Below the pieces are notes generated by a model. The model was given only the letters and a program-made list of their open reading frames with translations. It did no database searches and was not told the origin of the DNA. From NCBI GenBank assembly GCA_026770585.1, contig MU646313.1, positions 180,580 through 205,786 on the forward strand: DNA of 25,207 nucleotides, written 5' to 3'. Each line of letters begins with the position of its first letter. Within the stretch, counting starts at the first letter, position 1. This document shows, one piece after another, positions 16,790 through 24,906 of the stretch. The stretch is from Baffinella frigidus. Taxonomy: Eukaryota; Cryptophyceae; Cryptomonadales; Baffinellaceae. The position numbers and the translations under genes are program-made.

Positions 16790-16990
16790 AGAAGGTGAGT
16801 GTGCGCCGAAATCAGGTCGTTGCAGACGTTTACTTGATGCAACACCAGGTCGCTGCACACGTTACGCTGGTGCAGAAATGCTGTCGCTGCAGCAATCACG
16901 TGTAAATAGGGGGTCCTCCAGCATTCTCGAGTGGTTGCACAAATTACGCTGGTGCAGAAATATTATCGCTGCAGCAATCAAGCCGGTGCA
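16790..16990 (-). repeat. Tandem 37-base repeat and CTGGTGCAG units
   Basis: TTACGCTGGTGCAGAAAT with TCGCTGCAGCAATCA occurs at 16864-16900 and 16945-16981. GCCGAAATCAGGT at about 16797 also occurs at about 16273. The minus strand is open over part of it (VNVCNDLISAH), but I cannot place splice sites. Confidence 0.6.
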
Positions 16991-17135
16991 AAAATCAGGG
17001 ACAAGCACAACTGAGCTTGAAACGACTGACACAGTGCCTACCTCGGCGTTATCCACCCACTAGGCACATAAAACGTTGGGGCTGCCGTACTACGTTCAAT
17101 AAATCTCCAATAGCTCCAATAGCGCTGAAACGTAC

Positions 17136-18795
17136 CGAGACCCGAACGGTGTGGGGTGCTGCCCGTCCTTCTGAGATCGCTGGCGATACCGGAACCTGCA
17201 AGCAATCACACCGGTCTTCCCTAAACCCTAAACCCTAAACTCCAAACCCGACACGAGAAAACACGCAGCGAGGCCTGAGGCGGCGTATTGGATGAGAGTG
17301 CGTCCCGTTCCTCTGAGAACGAAGGCGTGAGAACGCTTAAAACCCCTAGCAGAAACTCTGGGGGAAGCGATGACGCTCGTCTCTAAGTTGAGCTCTGTCC
17401 CACTTGATTTGGGCTCCCCATCAATTCGCCCCCCCCCCAAATTTCACAGGTAAATTTTGACCCCCCCCCCCCCCCATGAAATTTACCTGTAAAATGTCGG
17501 AGGGTGGCGAATTGATGGGGAGCCCAAATCCAAGTGGAACAGAGCTAGTAAGTACGCACCGTTGCCTGCGGCAGCGTCTTTCGTGAGAGTGTTTCCCGTT
17601 AGCGAGGTCGCAGACATGGTGACGAATAAACCCCTATGGAAGCCATGGCACTGTTCTTTGAGTACGCACCGAGGTCGTCTTTGGTGCGGTGCTTCTCACG
17701 GACATGACAGCCTAACCGATTCTCACCCAGAACCGGGCCGAAAATGCTTTCGTAGCCCGCTGGGCAGGTGCGCACCGAGGTCGTCTTTGGTGCGGTGCTT
17801 CCCGTTGGCCTGCCACATGCGCTTCGACTCGTCGACTGACTTCTCGGGCGGCAGGAACAGCGTGCCCTGCGATCCAAGACACGCGGTTAGTCAACTGTCA
17901 CGTGACGGGAGGAACAGCGTGACGGGAGGGACAACGTACCCTGCGCTCAAGACACGCGGTTGGCTGAACCGGACATGGGACAGCGATCAAGACACGCGGT
18001 TGACTGAATGCGGTCGAGGCAGCTGCGCGGTTGACTGAACCGGACGGGGTTTGTAGTTCCTCCTCCTTGCACGACAGTTGACTAATCACACGGGGCGCAG
18101 GTACTAATCCTGCCCACCCTGCGATCAAGAACGAGACAGGCGTGGTTGACTGAACCGGGCGGGACTTGTACCGGGGATCGAACCCACGCCCGCACGCTCA
18201 CGACACCAGGTTGGATTGAAGGTTCAGGGATTAGGGTTCAGGTTTTCGGGTTGCGGGTTTCGGATTTATGGCTTAGTTGATAGTTTATGGTTTATGGTTC
18301 CGGATTCCGGGTTTAGCTAGAACGATGTGAGGGGGACCTCAGGAATGAATGAGGTCTTGCCTAAACCCTGAACCCTGAACCCTCCGCCCTGAACACTAAA
18401 CCCTAACCGTAAACCGTAAACCCTGAACATTAAACCGTAAACCCACCTCGGGGGTGAAGGAAGTCTTATACGAATTTGACTCGGTGAAGTCCTTCAATGG
18501 TGTATGGTTTATGGTCCAGGGTCAGGCTTCAGGGTTTGGCTAGAAAGATGGGAGGGAGACCTCATGAATGACGGAGGTCTGATCTAAAGCCTGAACCCTA
18601 CACACTAAACCCTGGACCCTAAACCATAAACTCTGCACCCTGAACCCTAAACGCTGAACACTAAACCCTGAACCCTAAACCCTGAACCCTGAGCCCTAAA
18701 CCGTGAACACTAAACCCTAAACCCACCTCGGGGATGAACGACGTCTTGTACGAATTTGACTCTGTGAAGTCTAGGATCTCCTCGGGGTCCAACGC
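17136..18795 (-). CDS. Multi-exon gene of unknown family with a duplicated 45-base exon
   Basis: Phase-consistent exons in transcription order: 18795-18727 (23 codons, phase 0/0; LDPEEILDFTESNSYKTSF), optional 18491-18447 (15 codons, 0/0; DFTESNSYKTSFTPE), 17866-17776 (30 codons plus one base; LFLPPEKSVDESKRMWQANG then KHRTKDDL), 17312-17248 (ALSSNTPPQASLRVFSC) and 17195-17136 (VPVSPAISEGRAAPHTVRVS). Donors are GTGGGTTTAGGG, GTGGGTTTACGG, GTGCGC, GTTTGG and GTACGT; acceptors are CTAAACCAG, CATTGAAG, GGATCGCAG, GTTCTCAG and GCTTGCAG. The first three exons join into a credible hydrophilic protein; the last two are weaker. N-terminal exons were not found. I do not recognise the family. Confidence 0.55.
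17391..17546. mobile_element. Family G foldback element, copy 2
   Basis: Arms of about 40 bases start AGCTCTGTCCCACTTGATTT and run through CCCCATCAATTCGCC. The centre has poly-C and CACAGGTAAATTT with its complement, as in the 15442 copy. It lies in an intron of the minus-strand gene. Confidence 0.85.
17555..17700 (-). repeat. Echoes of the KHRTKDDL exon end and donor
   Basis: Bases 17697-17670 (minus) repeat the last 28 bases of the 17866-17776 exon (AAGCACCGCACCAAAGACGA) with donor GTGCGTACTC. A third donor-like GTGCGTACTTAC is at about 17560. Confidence 0.75.
17880..18160 (-). repeat. Tandem repeats carrying acceptor copies
   Basis: On the minus strand GGTTCAGTCAACCGCGTGTC followed by TTGATCGCAG or a variant recurs four to five times. 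Copies at about 18122, 17943 and 17867 end in GCAG/GG; the last is the acceptor used for the 17866 exon. GTCACGCTGTTCCTCCCGTC at about 17920 also echoes the exon start. Confidence 0.7.
18165..18205 (-). other. tRNA T-arm-like fragment
   Basis: The minus strand reads GTGGGTTCGATCCCCGGTAC, matching the B-box/T-arm of tRNA genes. No D-arm, anticodon arm or matching acceptor stem lies upstream, so it is a fragment or tRNA-derived repeat end, not a tRNA gene. Confidence 0.45.
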
Positions 18796-18880
18796 CTGGT
18801 TTAGGGTTTAGGGTTTAGGGTTCAGGGTTCAGGGTTCAGGGTTCATGGTTCATGGTTTATGGTTTATAGTTTAGGGTTTG
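18205..18880. repeat. Alternating G-rich and C-rich telomere-like blocks
   Basis: On the plus strand the order is G-rich 18218-18320, hinge, C-rich 18361-18440, exon copy, G-rich 18498-18540, hinge, C-rich 18590-18722, exon, G-rich 18797-18875. The two non-exonic hinges share GGAGACCTCATGAATGACGG-like sequence, itself weakly palindromic. On the minus strand each intron starts G-rich and ends C-rich. Confidence 0.85.
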
Positions 18881-18959
18881 ATCTCATGGGCCGACTGCGT
18901 GGAACCCAGCAGCGAACGTAAATTTAACGTTCTGTCTTGCTCCGAAATTGAGATTCTGT

Positions 18960-19125
18960 TTGGACACCAGCGGCAAGTAGCTTCTAGCTTCGAACGCGGC
19001 GACACCCGAATATCTTCGGGAAAACAGCTGCTAGCTTCGAGACGACACCCTCTCGGGTCAAGCGGGTCAAGGAGGAAACAGCTTCTGGCTTCGAGGAGAC
19101 ACCCTCGCAGGTCTACGGTTTAGTG
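18960..19125 (+). repeat. Minisatellite with GCTTCTAGCTTCGA units
   Basis: AGCTTCTAGCTTCGA, AGCTGCTAGCTTCGAGACGA and AGCTTCTGGCTTCGAGGAGA alternate with ACACCCTC and GGGTCAAG. It is related to the array at 19228-19745. Confidence 0.75.
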
Positions 19126-19225
19126 TTCAGTGTTTAGTGTCAAGTGGTTCAGTGTTGAGTGTTTAGGTTTCGTGTCTAGTGTTCAGTATTCAGTATTCAG
19201 TATTCAGGGTTTACGGTTTAGGGGT
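19120..19225 (+). repeat. TTTAGTG/TTCAGTG repeats
   Basis: Heptamer variants of the telomere-like unit (GTTTAGTGTTCAGTGTTTAG, AGTATTCAGTATTCAG). Confidence 0.75.
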
Positions 19226-19227
19226 CA

Positions 19228-19745
19228 AGATGGTTGAGGAGAGGGTCGCATGCCTCAACGTGGGCTGTTGGGGAAATGTTACGCTTCCAACAACCAGCTG
19301 CTAGCTTTGAGAAAACACCCTAGCGGGTCACGAGGGTCGAGGCGAGGGTCGCACGCGCCAACAACCAGCAGCACATAGCGTCTGGCTTCGAAAGTGATGA
19401 CACCGTAGAGGGCCAAGATGATTGATGAGAGGGTCGCATGCCTCGACGTGGGTCGTCGGGAAATTTCGAAGGTCAAGATGATCAAGAGGGTCAAGAGTGT
19501 CAAAACGCTCAAGAGGGTCAAGAGGGTCAAGAGGGTCAAGAGGGTCAAAACGCTCAAGAGGGTCAAGAGGGTCAAGAGGGTCAAGAGGGTCCAGGAGAGG
19601 GTCGCATGCCTCGCCGTGGGCTGTCGCATAATTTTGCGCCTCCAACAACCATTAGCAAGAAGCTTCTAGCTTCGAAAGATGGTTGAGGAGAGGGTCGCAT
19701 GCCTCGACGTGCGCCGTAGGGAAATTTTGCGCTTCCAACAACCCC
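19228..19745 (+). repeat. Five diverged units of about 85-100 bases with an internal 9-base minisatellite
   Basis: Units start near 19228, 19334, 19417, 19588 and 19677, marked by GGAGAGGGTCGCATGCCTCG and by TTGCGCTTCCAACAACC. Within the third unit, GAGGGTCAA is repeated at 19486-19590. Open frames here (RVKRVKRVK, EGQEGQEGQ) follow from the 9-base period. Confidence 0.85.
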
Positions 19746-19769
19746 GAGTACCGTTCCGCGTCCTGCGAA

Positions 19770-19835
19770 GGGTTCAGGGTTCAGGGTTTCGGTTTCGAGT
19801 TTCGGGTTTCGGTTTTCGGTTTTCGGGTTTAGGAA
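19770..19835 (+). repeat. TTTCGGG-type repeat
   Basis: GGGTTCAGGGTTCAGGGTTT followed by TTTCGGG and TTTTCGG variants. Confidence 0.8.
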
Positions 19836-20011
19836 GGGTCCACTGCAATCCAGCTTCTGAAAACCCTGTGGCTGCGCGCGGTTGGTGGGGGGGGCGCGGG
19901 ATACGAGGTAACGAACAACCCTAACAGATATTCGTAACTTTCTTACGAATAAAAATATTGGTTGCGGGTAGCGCGCTTGGGCGCATCGTCAAATGCTCAG
20001 CGCACACCTCA

Positions 20012-20068
20012 CACCTCCCCCAGCCCTCCGAAGAGAGGGAACAGCGCATTTATCACGGATCGAAATGG
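20012..20068 (+). repeat. Copy of intron/acceptor sequence from 22925-23360
   Basis: CCCCCAGCCCTCCGAAG is shared with 22929-22945, and AACAGCGCATTT plus CGGATCG-like bases are shared with the acceptor of the exon at 23333. In the 22.9-23.3 kb version a family H element lies between the two parts. Confidence 0.55.
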
Positions 20069-20120
20069 CTTAAAGGCCTATCTAGGACCTGCTGCGAGAG
20101 TACTAACGAAGAAGAAAGGG

Positions 20121-20215
20121 GACGCTCGTAACCTCTCTATCTTGGAAGAGGACCGCGGTGTTCATCCGCGAGCAGGTGGAGGCTCACAACCTCTCTGTCT
20201 CAGGGGGAGGCGCGT
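20121..20215 (-). repeat. Echoes of the VLFEDKE exon end and donor
   Basis: Minus 20172-20133 repeats the end of the 20306-20250 exon (SRMNTAVLFQDRE instead of SLINTVVLFEDKE) with donor GTTACGAGC. Shorter copies of the GAGAG/GTTRTGAGC junction are at about 20189 and, with a destroyed donor, at about 20209. Confidence 0.75.
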
Positions 20216-20249
20216 AATCTCTCTGGGTTGCAGGGGGGGGGCTCGCAAC

Positions 20250-22024
20250 CTCTTTGTCTTCGAAGAGGACCACGGTGTTGATCAGCGAGCCGTCGCGTAC
20301 CCGCACCTGCCGCACCAAAAATTAAAAATTAAAAAACGGTCGAAACCCCTGCAGTCGTTCGAACGAAAATGCAACGCGCGAAATTTCTCGGGGCGTCGTC
20401 ACTGGCCGTACCGCTCAAACGGCTACGGGGCACCTTTAGCCCCGGATGCTGCAGAAACAATCCAAAATAAACAAAACGGTCGAAACCCCTGCAGTCTTTT
20501 AAACGAAAGCATCTGGGCCTATCTTTTCAGATTTTTCAGTTTTTCTCCTCTAGCCAGACCGCCACTCACCGAAAACGCAACCCCCTGAATGCAGCCGCGC
20601 CACACCTGCAGGGTGTAGATTCCCTCACTCTCCATGGACGCTCCAATCCCAGCATCTTGGCCCATCTTTTCAGAATGTTGGTTTCCATCCTCTAGCCAGA
20701 CCGTCAATCGCCGACAACGCAACCCCCTGCATATAGCCATGCCACGGACCCCCCTCACTCTCCGTGAACGCTCTAACCCGGAACCCTGCCCCATCTGCAG
20801 GGTGTAGATGTCCTCATTTTAGTGTGCGGGGCAACTCAATTTAAACCGCCCTTTATGCTATCTTAAGGGCGGTGACTCTCTTGTTTTTCTACAGTAGCTT
20901 CGACATAGCTTTGAAACATAGAAAACCCATCTCAAGATAGCAAAATCACGGTTTAAATTGAGTCGCCCCGCACATGAATTTGAAGTGACAGGATGAAAAA
21001 CGAAGAAAGCACGCACCTGGAGCGTGTAGATGCCCTCGCTGTCCGACCGCGGGTTGAAGAGCAGCACGAACACCTTCAACAGGTCCATCCAGCGGTCGTC
21101 GCTGTTCGGCTTCGGGAACCTGTGGCGCGGGTCGCGTCAGGCCTCCTGTGACGCCCAGGATGTCGAAAAGGCCATCTAACATGTAATAAATTTAGCTCTG
21201 CGTCTGAGCCGGGTTGACTGATCGCGGGGGGGCAAGCGCGCGGTCAGAGGAAGCGGCGGCGCGGAATGTCTACCTCTTTCGCAGTCTATTTGGGCTCACC
21301 AATTTGATGAGCCCGGGCTCTTTTCCGCTCCAAAGTTGACGGATTTGTAACGCCAACCCAGCCTAGCATGCCAACTTGAGAATAGTCGGCCAACCCGAGT
21401 GAGGCAGAGGAATCTCCTGTGACATGGAGGCGTCCTCTCGTTTGCCCAGGTCCTCAATCTGCCCTCCGCGGCGTGCAGGCAGCTCCACATACCCAGGTCC
21501 CTGCGCTCTGACATGATATTTTGGAGAGGGAAAGGCTCTTGGAAAGCTGCCGAGTGCGGGAAGGGACGCACTGGGAAGGTCGAGGGATCGCACGCTCGTC
21601 GTCCCATCCCGGTTGAAAGGCATCCAAGTTCGACGCCATGGAGAGGCCTCCGAGCCGGGCGCTCCTTCTTGCGGGAGGGCCATCGCGTAGCCTTGCGCCC
21701 CCTGTACCAGAGAAAAGAGCCGGATGGCGGGTCAGCGCATGCACGAGAGGGGTCCGCCGGCAATACCGCTCTCAATGCCCTCCACGACCTTGTGGTTTAG
21801 TACTGTAGTAGTTGAGAAGGGGGGTAGCGCGTGCGGGGACCGTTGGGGTTCGGAGGTCGGAACGTACCCCATGTTTGACAAGGGCCTCGTCGAGAAGAAG
21901 CCGCGCAGGCAGCTGAAGCGCTACGGAGGGCGAGCGCCGGTGCGGCGGGGGGCACGTATGCGGACGCAGAGTGCATGCAGGCTCCGATCAGCGCGACTAG
22001 CGAAGAGGTGCGCATCAGGGACAT
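20250..22024 (-). CDS. DUF3110-type plastid protein, multi-exon
   Basis: Exon 1, 22024-21868: ATG, then SLVALIGACMHSASAYVPP, a signal peptide with an ASA-type cleavage site and Ala/Ser/Arg-rich transit sequence, as in secondary plastids. Exon 2, 21701 to about 21493: acceptor TCTCTGGTACAG, phase 1, containing SMASNLDAFQPGWDDERA. Exon 21119-21017: KVFVLLFNPRSDSEGIYTLQ with donor GTGCGT. Exon 20306-20250: VRVRDGSLINTVVLFEDKE. The last two match the DUF3110 pattern (VLLFN..TDNEGI.TLQ, then VVLMFE), a family of photosynthetic organisms of unknown biochemical role. The join between exon 2 and the 21119 exon has a phase conflict, so a small exon is missing or an end is misplaced. The C-terminal part after VLFEDKE was not found. 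It is head to head with the next gene. Confidence 0.7.
20508..20817 (-). repeat. Tandem repeat of about 150 bases with exon-end copies
   Basis: Two units share GGCCYATCTTTTCAG, CTCTAGCCAGACCG and AACGCAACCCCCTG. Each carries a copy of the 21017 exon end: minus 20635-20606 reads ESEGIYTLQ with GTGTGG; minus 20817-20795 reads EDIYTLQ with the donor changed to AT. Confidence 0.7.
20823..20974. mobile_element. Foldback element J
   Basis: Ends TGTGCGGGGCAACTCAATTT and the complement AAATTGAGTCGCCCCGCACA, arms about 26 bases, 152 bases long, in an intron of the DUF3110 gene. Confidence 0.85.
21273..21409. mobile_element. Family H foldback element
   Basis: CCTCTTTCGCAGTCTATTTG to CCCGAGTGAGGCAGAG. 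It lies between exons of the DUF3110 gene. Confidence 0.8.
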
Positions 22025-22230
22025 CGAACTCGATGGCCCCGAGTCACGTCCATCATAAAGACGTCCATTGACGAGCTCTAAAACCACATTTTACAGTCGC
22101 TTTACAGATAAATGGCTCTAGTACAACAGAAAACCTCCAACGGCGCGACGCGAACGCCTCGCCAGGGCCACCACAGGAGGCTCGCCAGCGCCCACCGGCT
22201 GCCAGAATCGGCGATTTCGCAGGGCGCGCG
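22025..22230. promoter_or_regulatory. Divergent intergenic region
   Basis: This is the space between the minus-strand ATG at 22024 and the first supportable plus-strand coding sequence. I see no clear TATA box. A shared promoter is inferred from head-to-head layout only. Confidence 0.3.
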
Positions 22231-24639
22231 CGCAAGGGGCTGCTGAGGCTAAGGTGGCGCTCGGTGTGGCGGAAATCCTCGCGAGTGCGCTATCGGACTC
22301 AAGTGCGTCTGAAGGCGAGGTCGCGCGAAGATGTCACACGTCTGGCAGCCGCGCACGGCGCCGCCGGAGCTTGCCGCGGGCAAAGACCCGATGCGGTGCT
22401 GCCCTCTCCTCCACAAAGCTGAGAACAGAGGAGTCTGCGGAGCTTGCAGTTGTGGAGCTTGCAGTGGACCGCACGATGGCGCCGCATTGTACCGGGGCAA
22501 GGCTGCGTTCGGACCTCAAACAGTGTCCGGGCGTGGGTCCTGCGCGCACACAGTGCGATGCCCGCAGTGCCCTCAAAGCCATGACATGCCCTTTCAAGTG
22601 GTACCTACCTGCACTGCCAACCAGGATCCATGACCATCACCGCTCCGCTGCCCTCCCACCCGCTCATGCCCCAACCCGTCCCCTGCCGCGCAGGTATGGC
22701 ATGCGACAGTATGAAGCCGACAAGTCGCTGCAGGTTGTGCCTGTTCCACCACTCGGGACACCCCCCAGAACAAATCTTCGCCACCTTCCATCCCTCCCAA
22801 AGTTGACCACCTCGTTGTTCCTCCCAGAGCAAAAACAAATCGCCTCTCAGAACAAAAGTGCGCGGGGATTTGTTCCAGGACGGCAAGACTCCTTGATGAC
22901 TGGCGCCCTGGGACGGGGCGTAGCTTGCCCCCAGCCCTCCGAAGCCAAGTGTTTCTCTCAACGTGTTGTGTTGAGTGGTCCGGATTGGTACCGATGAGGC
23001 TTCGGAGTAAAGCGCAACGTCTGTCTACCTCTGCCGCAGTCTATTCGGGCTCACCAACTTGGTGAGCCCGGGCTCATTTCCGCTCCACAATTTTCGGATT
23101 TGTCCCGCGCACCCAGCATGCCAACTTGAGAACAGTCGGTCAACCCGAGTGAGGCAGAGCTAGGACGCCACTTGGCAGCGAGCAAAGACCTTTTCGCCTC
23201 GAATCCAAGGTGAAATTCCGGTTAGGTTCCAGGGCAATGGATAAGATTCTAGTACAAATCCTTTAGATGGACTGTATCCGTGAAGCCCCTGATGGATGCT
23301 AATTGGTTGGCTGACGCACCTTTCCGAAACAGCGCATTTTCTCCATCGCGGATGGACCGCTGACCAAGCAGCCCGTGTACGGCCGCCCGGTAATCCCCGA
23401 ACCGGTGTCCGTCTGTGTGTGGATGTCCGCGAATCGGCGTCTTTTCGTGTGTGGATGTCCTGCCTCGCGTCCATGTGTCTAGCTCTGCCTGAGTAAAACT
23501 GGGCGCGACATAAAACTCATTTAGAGCAGAAACTCCAACGAAATGGCAACTAAAATCCTTTTATGCCGAGCCCAGTTCTACTCAGAAACCATGCGAGATC
23601 TTGTAGTTTTGGTTCAAATAAAACTTCGGGTATGTCGACTTGGGGGATGTGGAGGGGATGTACTTCGGGTTGATTGACCCCTCTCGCGCTTTTCGGATCC
23701 TGTGAGGACTATCCTGGGACAGGCCGGCCCCCGTTGACTAATCTTGCCTCTCGCCAGCCAATAGCTCCAACGTCTGCCGAGGCGGGCCTATCCGCGGGTA
23801 GTCCTCACAGTTCCCGACACACAGGTTACGGCCTCGGCGCTGCTCGGGAAAGACAAGAACCATGAGGGGGTCACGTTCACGGCGAACATGCAGCCCAAGA
23901 TCGATGAGGGGCACTATGTCGAGGTGCGTAAACTTCTCCGGATTTCTGCTTTGGAAGTTTTTCTGTTTGATTTTGGCAACAACCTTCACCGCAAATCTTA
24001 CACGGCAAAAAACATTGAGAAAAGCAAAAGAAGGAGAGGAAGTGGCGCCAGGGCATTCCGTCAGGGTTTGGGGTGTAGGGTGTAGGGATTTGGGGGATAG
24101 GTTGTAGGATTTGGTGTGTAGGGTGTAGGGTGTAGGGTGTGTGGTGGTATAGAGTGGTAGGGTGTAGTTGGCAGGGTTTAGATGCCACCACCTGGGCGAT
24201 GTGGATCTGGCTTTATCTCAGAAAACGAGTTCTAAAACTCATTTTCTTAAGTCAATTCCCCTACAAATTTGTCAACTTATGCGGAGAGTAAAGAAGAAGT
24301 TGACAAATTCGTAGGGGAATTGACTTAAGAAAACGAGTTTTAGAACTCGTTTTCTGAGATAAGGCTCGTCCTGTTAGATTCCGGGAGTCTCACTGGAATT
24401 TAAGAAGGCTTCTTCATTTCCCGGCGTGTGTGCAGATTTTCTTCAACCCTGCACCCAAACCTTGGGCCAAACCCCCTAGACCCTAAACCCCAAACCCCAA
24501 ACCTCAAACCCTCAACCCTAAACCCTAAATCATACCCTAAACGCCACCCTACACCCTAAAACAGATCTTCTTCAACTGCGTAGACCTGGTCGAAATGTGG
24601 GTCGTCGAGCAGTTCGGACACCCGAAATCGCTCGCCAAG
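22231..24639 (+). CDS. Multi-exon gene of unknown family
   Basis: Well-supported exons: 22694-22733 (acceptor after a long pyrimidine tract, CCGCGCAG; YGMRQYEADKSLQ), 23333-23389 (RIFSIADGPLTKQPVYGRP), 23825-23923 (VTASALLGKDKNHEGVTFTA, then NMQPKIDEGHYVE) and 24565-24639 (IFFNCVDLVEMWVVEQFGHP, then KSLAK). Donors are GTTGTG, GTAATC, GTGCGT and GTTTAC. All junctions are phase 0 except the first, which joins an exon ending at 22600 (MTCPFK plus a split Trp) in phase 2. The coding frame before 22600 is open back to 22122, but its start and internal splicing are unclear. The joined protein looks soluble and moderately charged. I do not recognise it. The last intron contains G-rich then C-rich telomere-like repeats around a family F element. 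Confidence 0.6.
23028..23159. mobile_element. Family H foldback element, complete
   Basis: CCTCTGCCGCAGTCTATTCG to CCCGAGTGAGGCAGAG, flanked on both sides by CTA, which may be a 3-base target duplication. It lies in the intron between 22733 and 23333. Confidence 0.8.
23490..23584. mobile_element. Foldback element related to family G
   Basis: TGAGTAAAACTGGGCGCGAC and complement GAGCCCAGTTCTACTCA. The outer end resembles 15442-15568 but the poly-C inner stem is absent. It is intronic. Confidence 0.75.
23700..23810. mobile_element. Imperfect foldback M just before an acceptor
   Basis: CTGTGAGGACTATCC and GGGTAGTCCTCACAG, arms about 32 bases with several mismatches. It ends 14 bases before the 23825 exon. 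Its right arm contains the 18 bases shared with the 10655 minisatellite. Confidence 0.6.
24060..24180 (+). repeat. G-rich TGTAGGG block, 5' half of an intron
   Basis: CAGGGTTTGGGGTGTAGGGT and repeated GGTGTAGGGTGTAGG, downstream of the 23923 donor. Confidence 0.85.
24213..24362. mobile_element. Family F element with hairpin ends, copy 2
   Basis: 150 bases like 13922-14071 with the loop in inverted orientation, flanked by GGCT on both sides. It sits between the G-rich and C-rich halves of one intron. Confidence 0.9.
24430..24564 (+). repeat. C-rich telomere-like block ending at an acceptor, with echo
   Basis: CCCTAAACCCCAAACCCC and similar, ending CCCTAAAACAG at the 24565 exon. At 24437-24448, GCAG/ATTTTCTTCAAC repeats the acceptor and first 12 bases of that exon. 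Confidence 0.8.
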
Positions 24640-24659
24640 GTTTACCCCTCAGTCCCACA

Positions 24660-24831
24660 CGAGGGTATCCATGCGAACAGATTCATAAGTCAATTATTGG
24701 ATTATCGCCCAGGAAACACGCCAAAAGTCAGCAAATGATCACGTTTCCTCCCGGTTTTTCCGGGGGAAACGTGATCATTTCCCCACATTTTTTAAAAACG
24801 CCCTTTTATTCTGTTCGCATGGATAGCCTCG
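24660..24831. mobile_element. Foldback element K with inner palindrome
   Basis: Ends CGAGGGTATCCATGCGAACA and complement to CATGGATAGCCTCG. Inside, AAATGATCACGTTTCC (24733-24748) pairs perfectly with 24765-24780. Confidence 0.85.
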
Positions 24832-24832
24832 G

Positions 24833-24906
24833 GTGGTCTATCTGGGCTCTTTTCCGCCCCAATTTTGACGGGCGTTTACCGCGTACCCAGCATGTCGCCA
24901 TGAGAA
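24833..24906 (+). mobile_element. Family H fragment
   Basis: GGTCTATCTGGGCTCTTTTC to ATGAGAACAG, lacking both termini and directly followed by an exon echo. Confidence 0.6.

Noticed and set aside
18165-18205. tRNA gene
   Set aside because: Only the T-arm is present; no D-arm, anticodon arm or matching acceptor stem.
19418-19690. Open frames with RVKRVKRVK, EGQEGQEGQ or LLTLLTLL repeats
   Set aside because: They arise from a 9-base minisatellite that is open in several frames and both strands; there are no flanking splice sites and no start context.
21121-21182. Minus-strand LDGLFDILGVTGG as an exon of the DUF3110 gene
   Set aside because: It is in a different frame from the next exon, and the only GT would leave a 30-odd base intron with the wrong phase.
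22331-22633. Cys-rich plus frame beginning MSHVWQPRT
   Set aside because: The alternative frame joins in phase to the strongly supported 22694 exon (split Trp codon), so this frame is probably a shadow.
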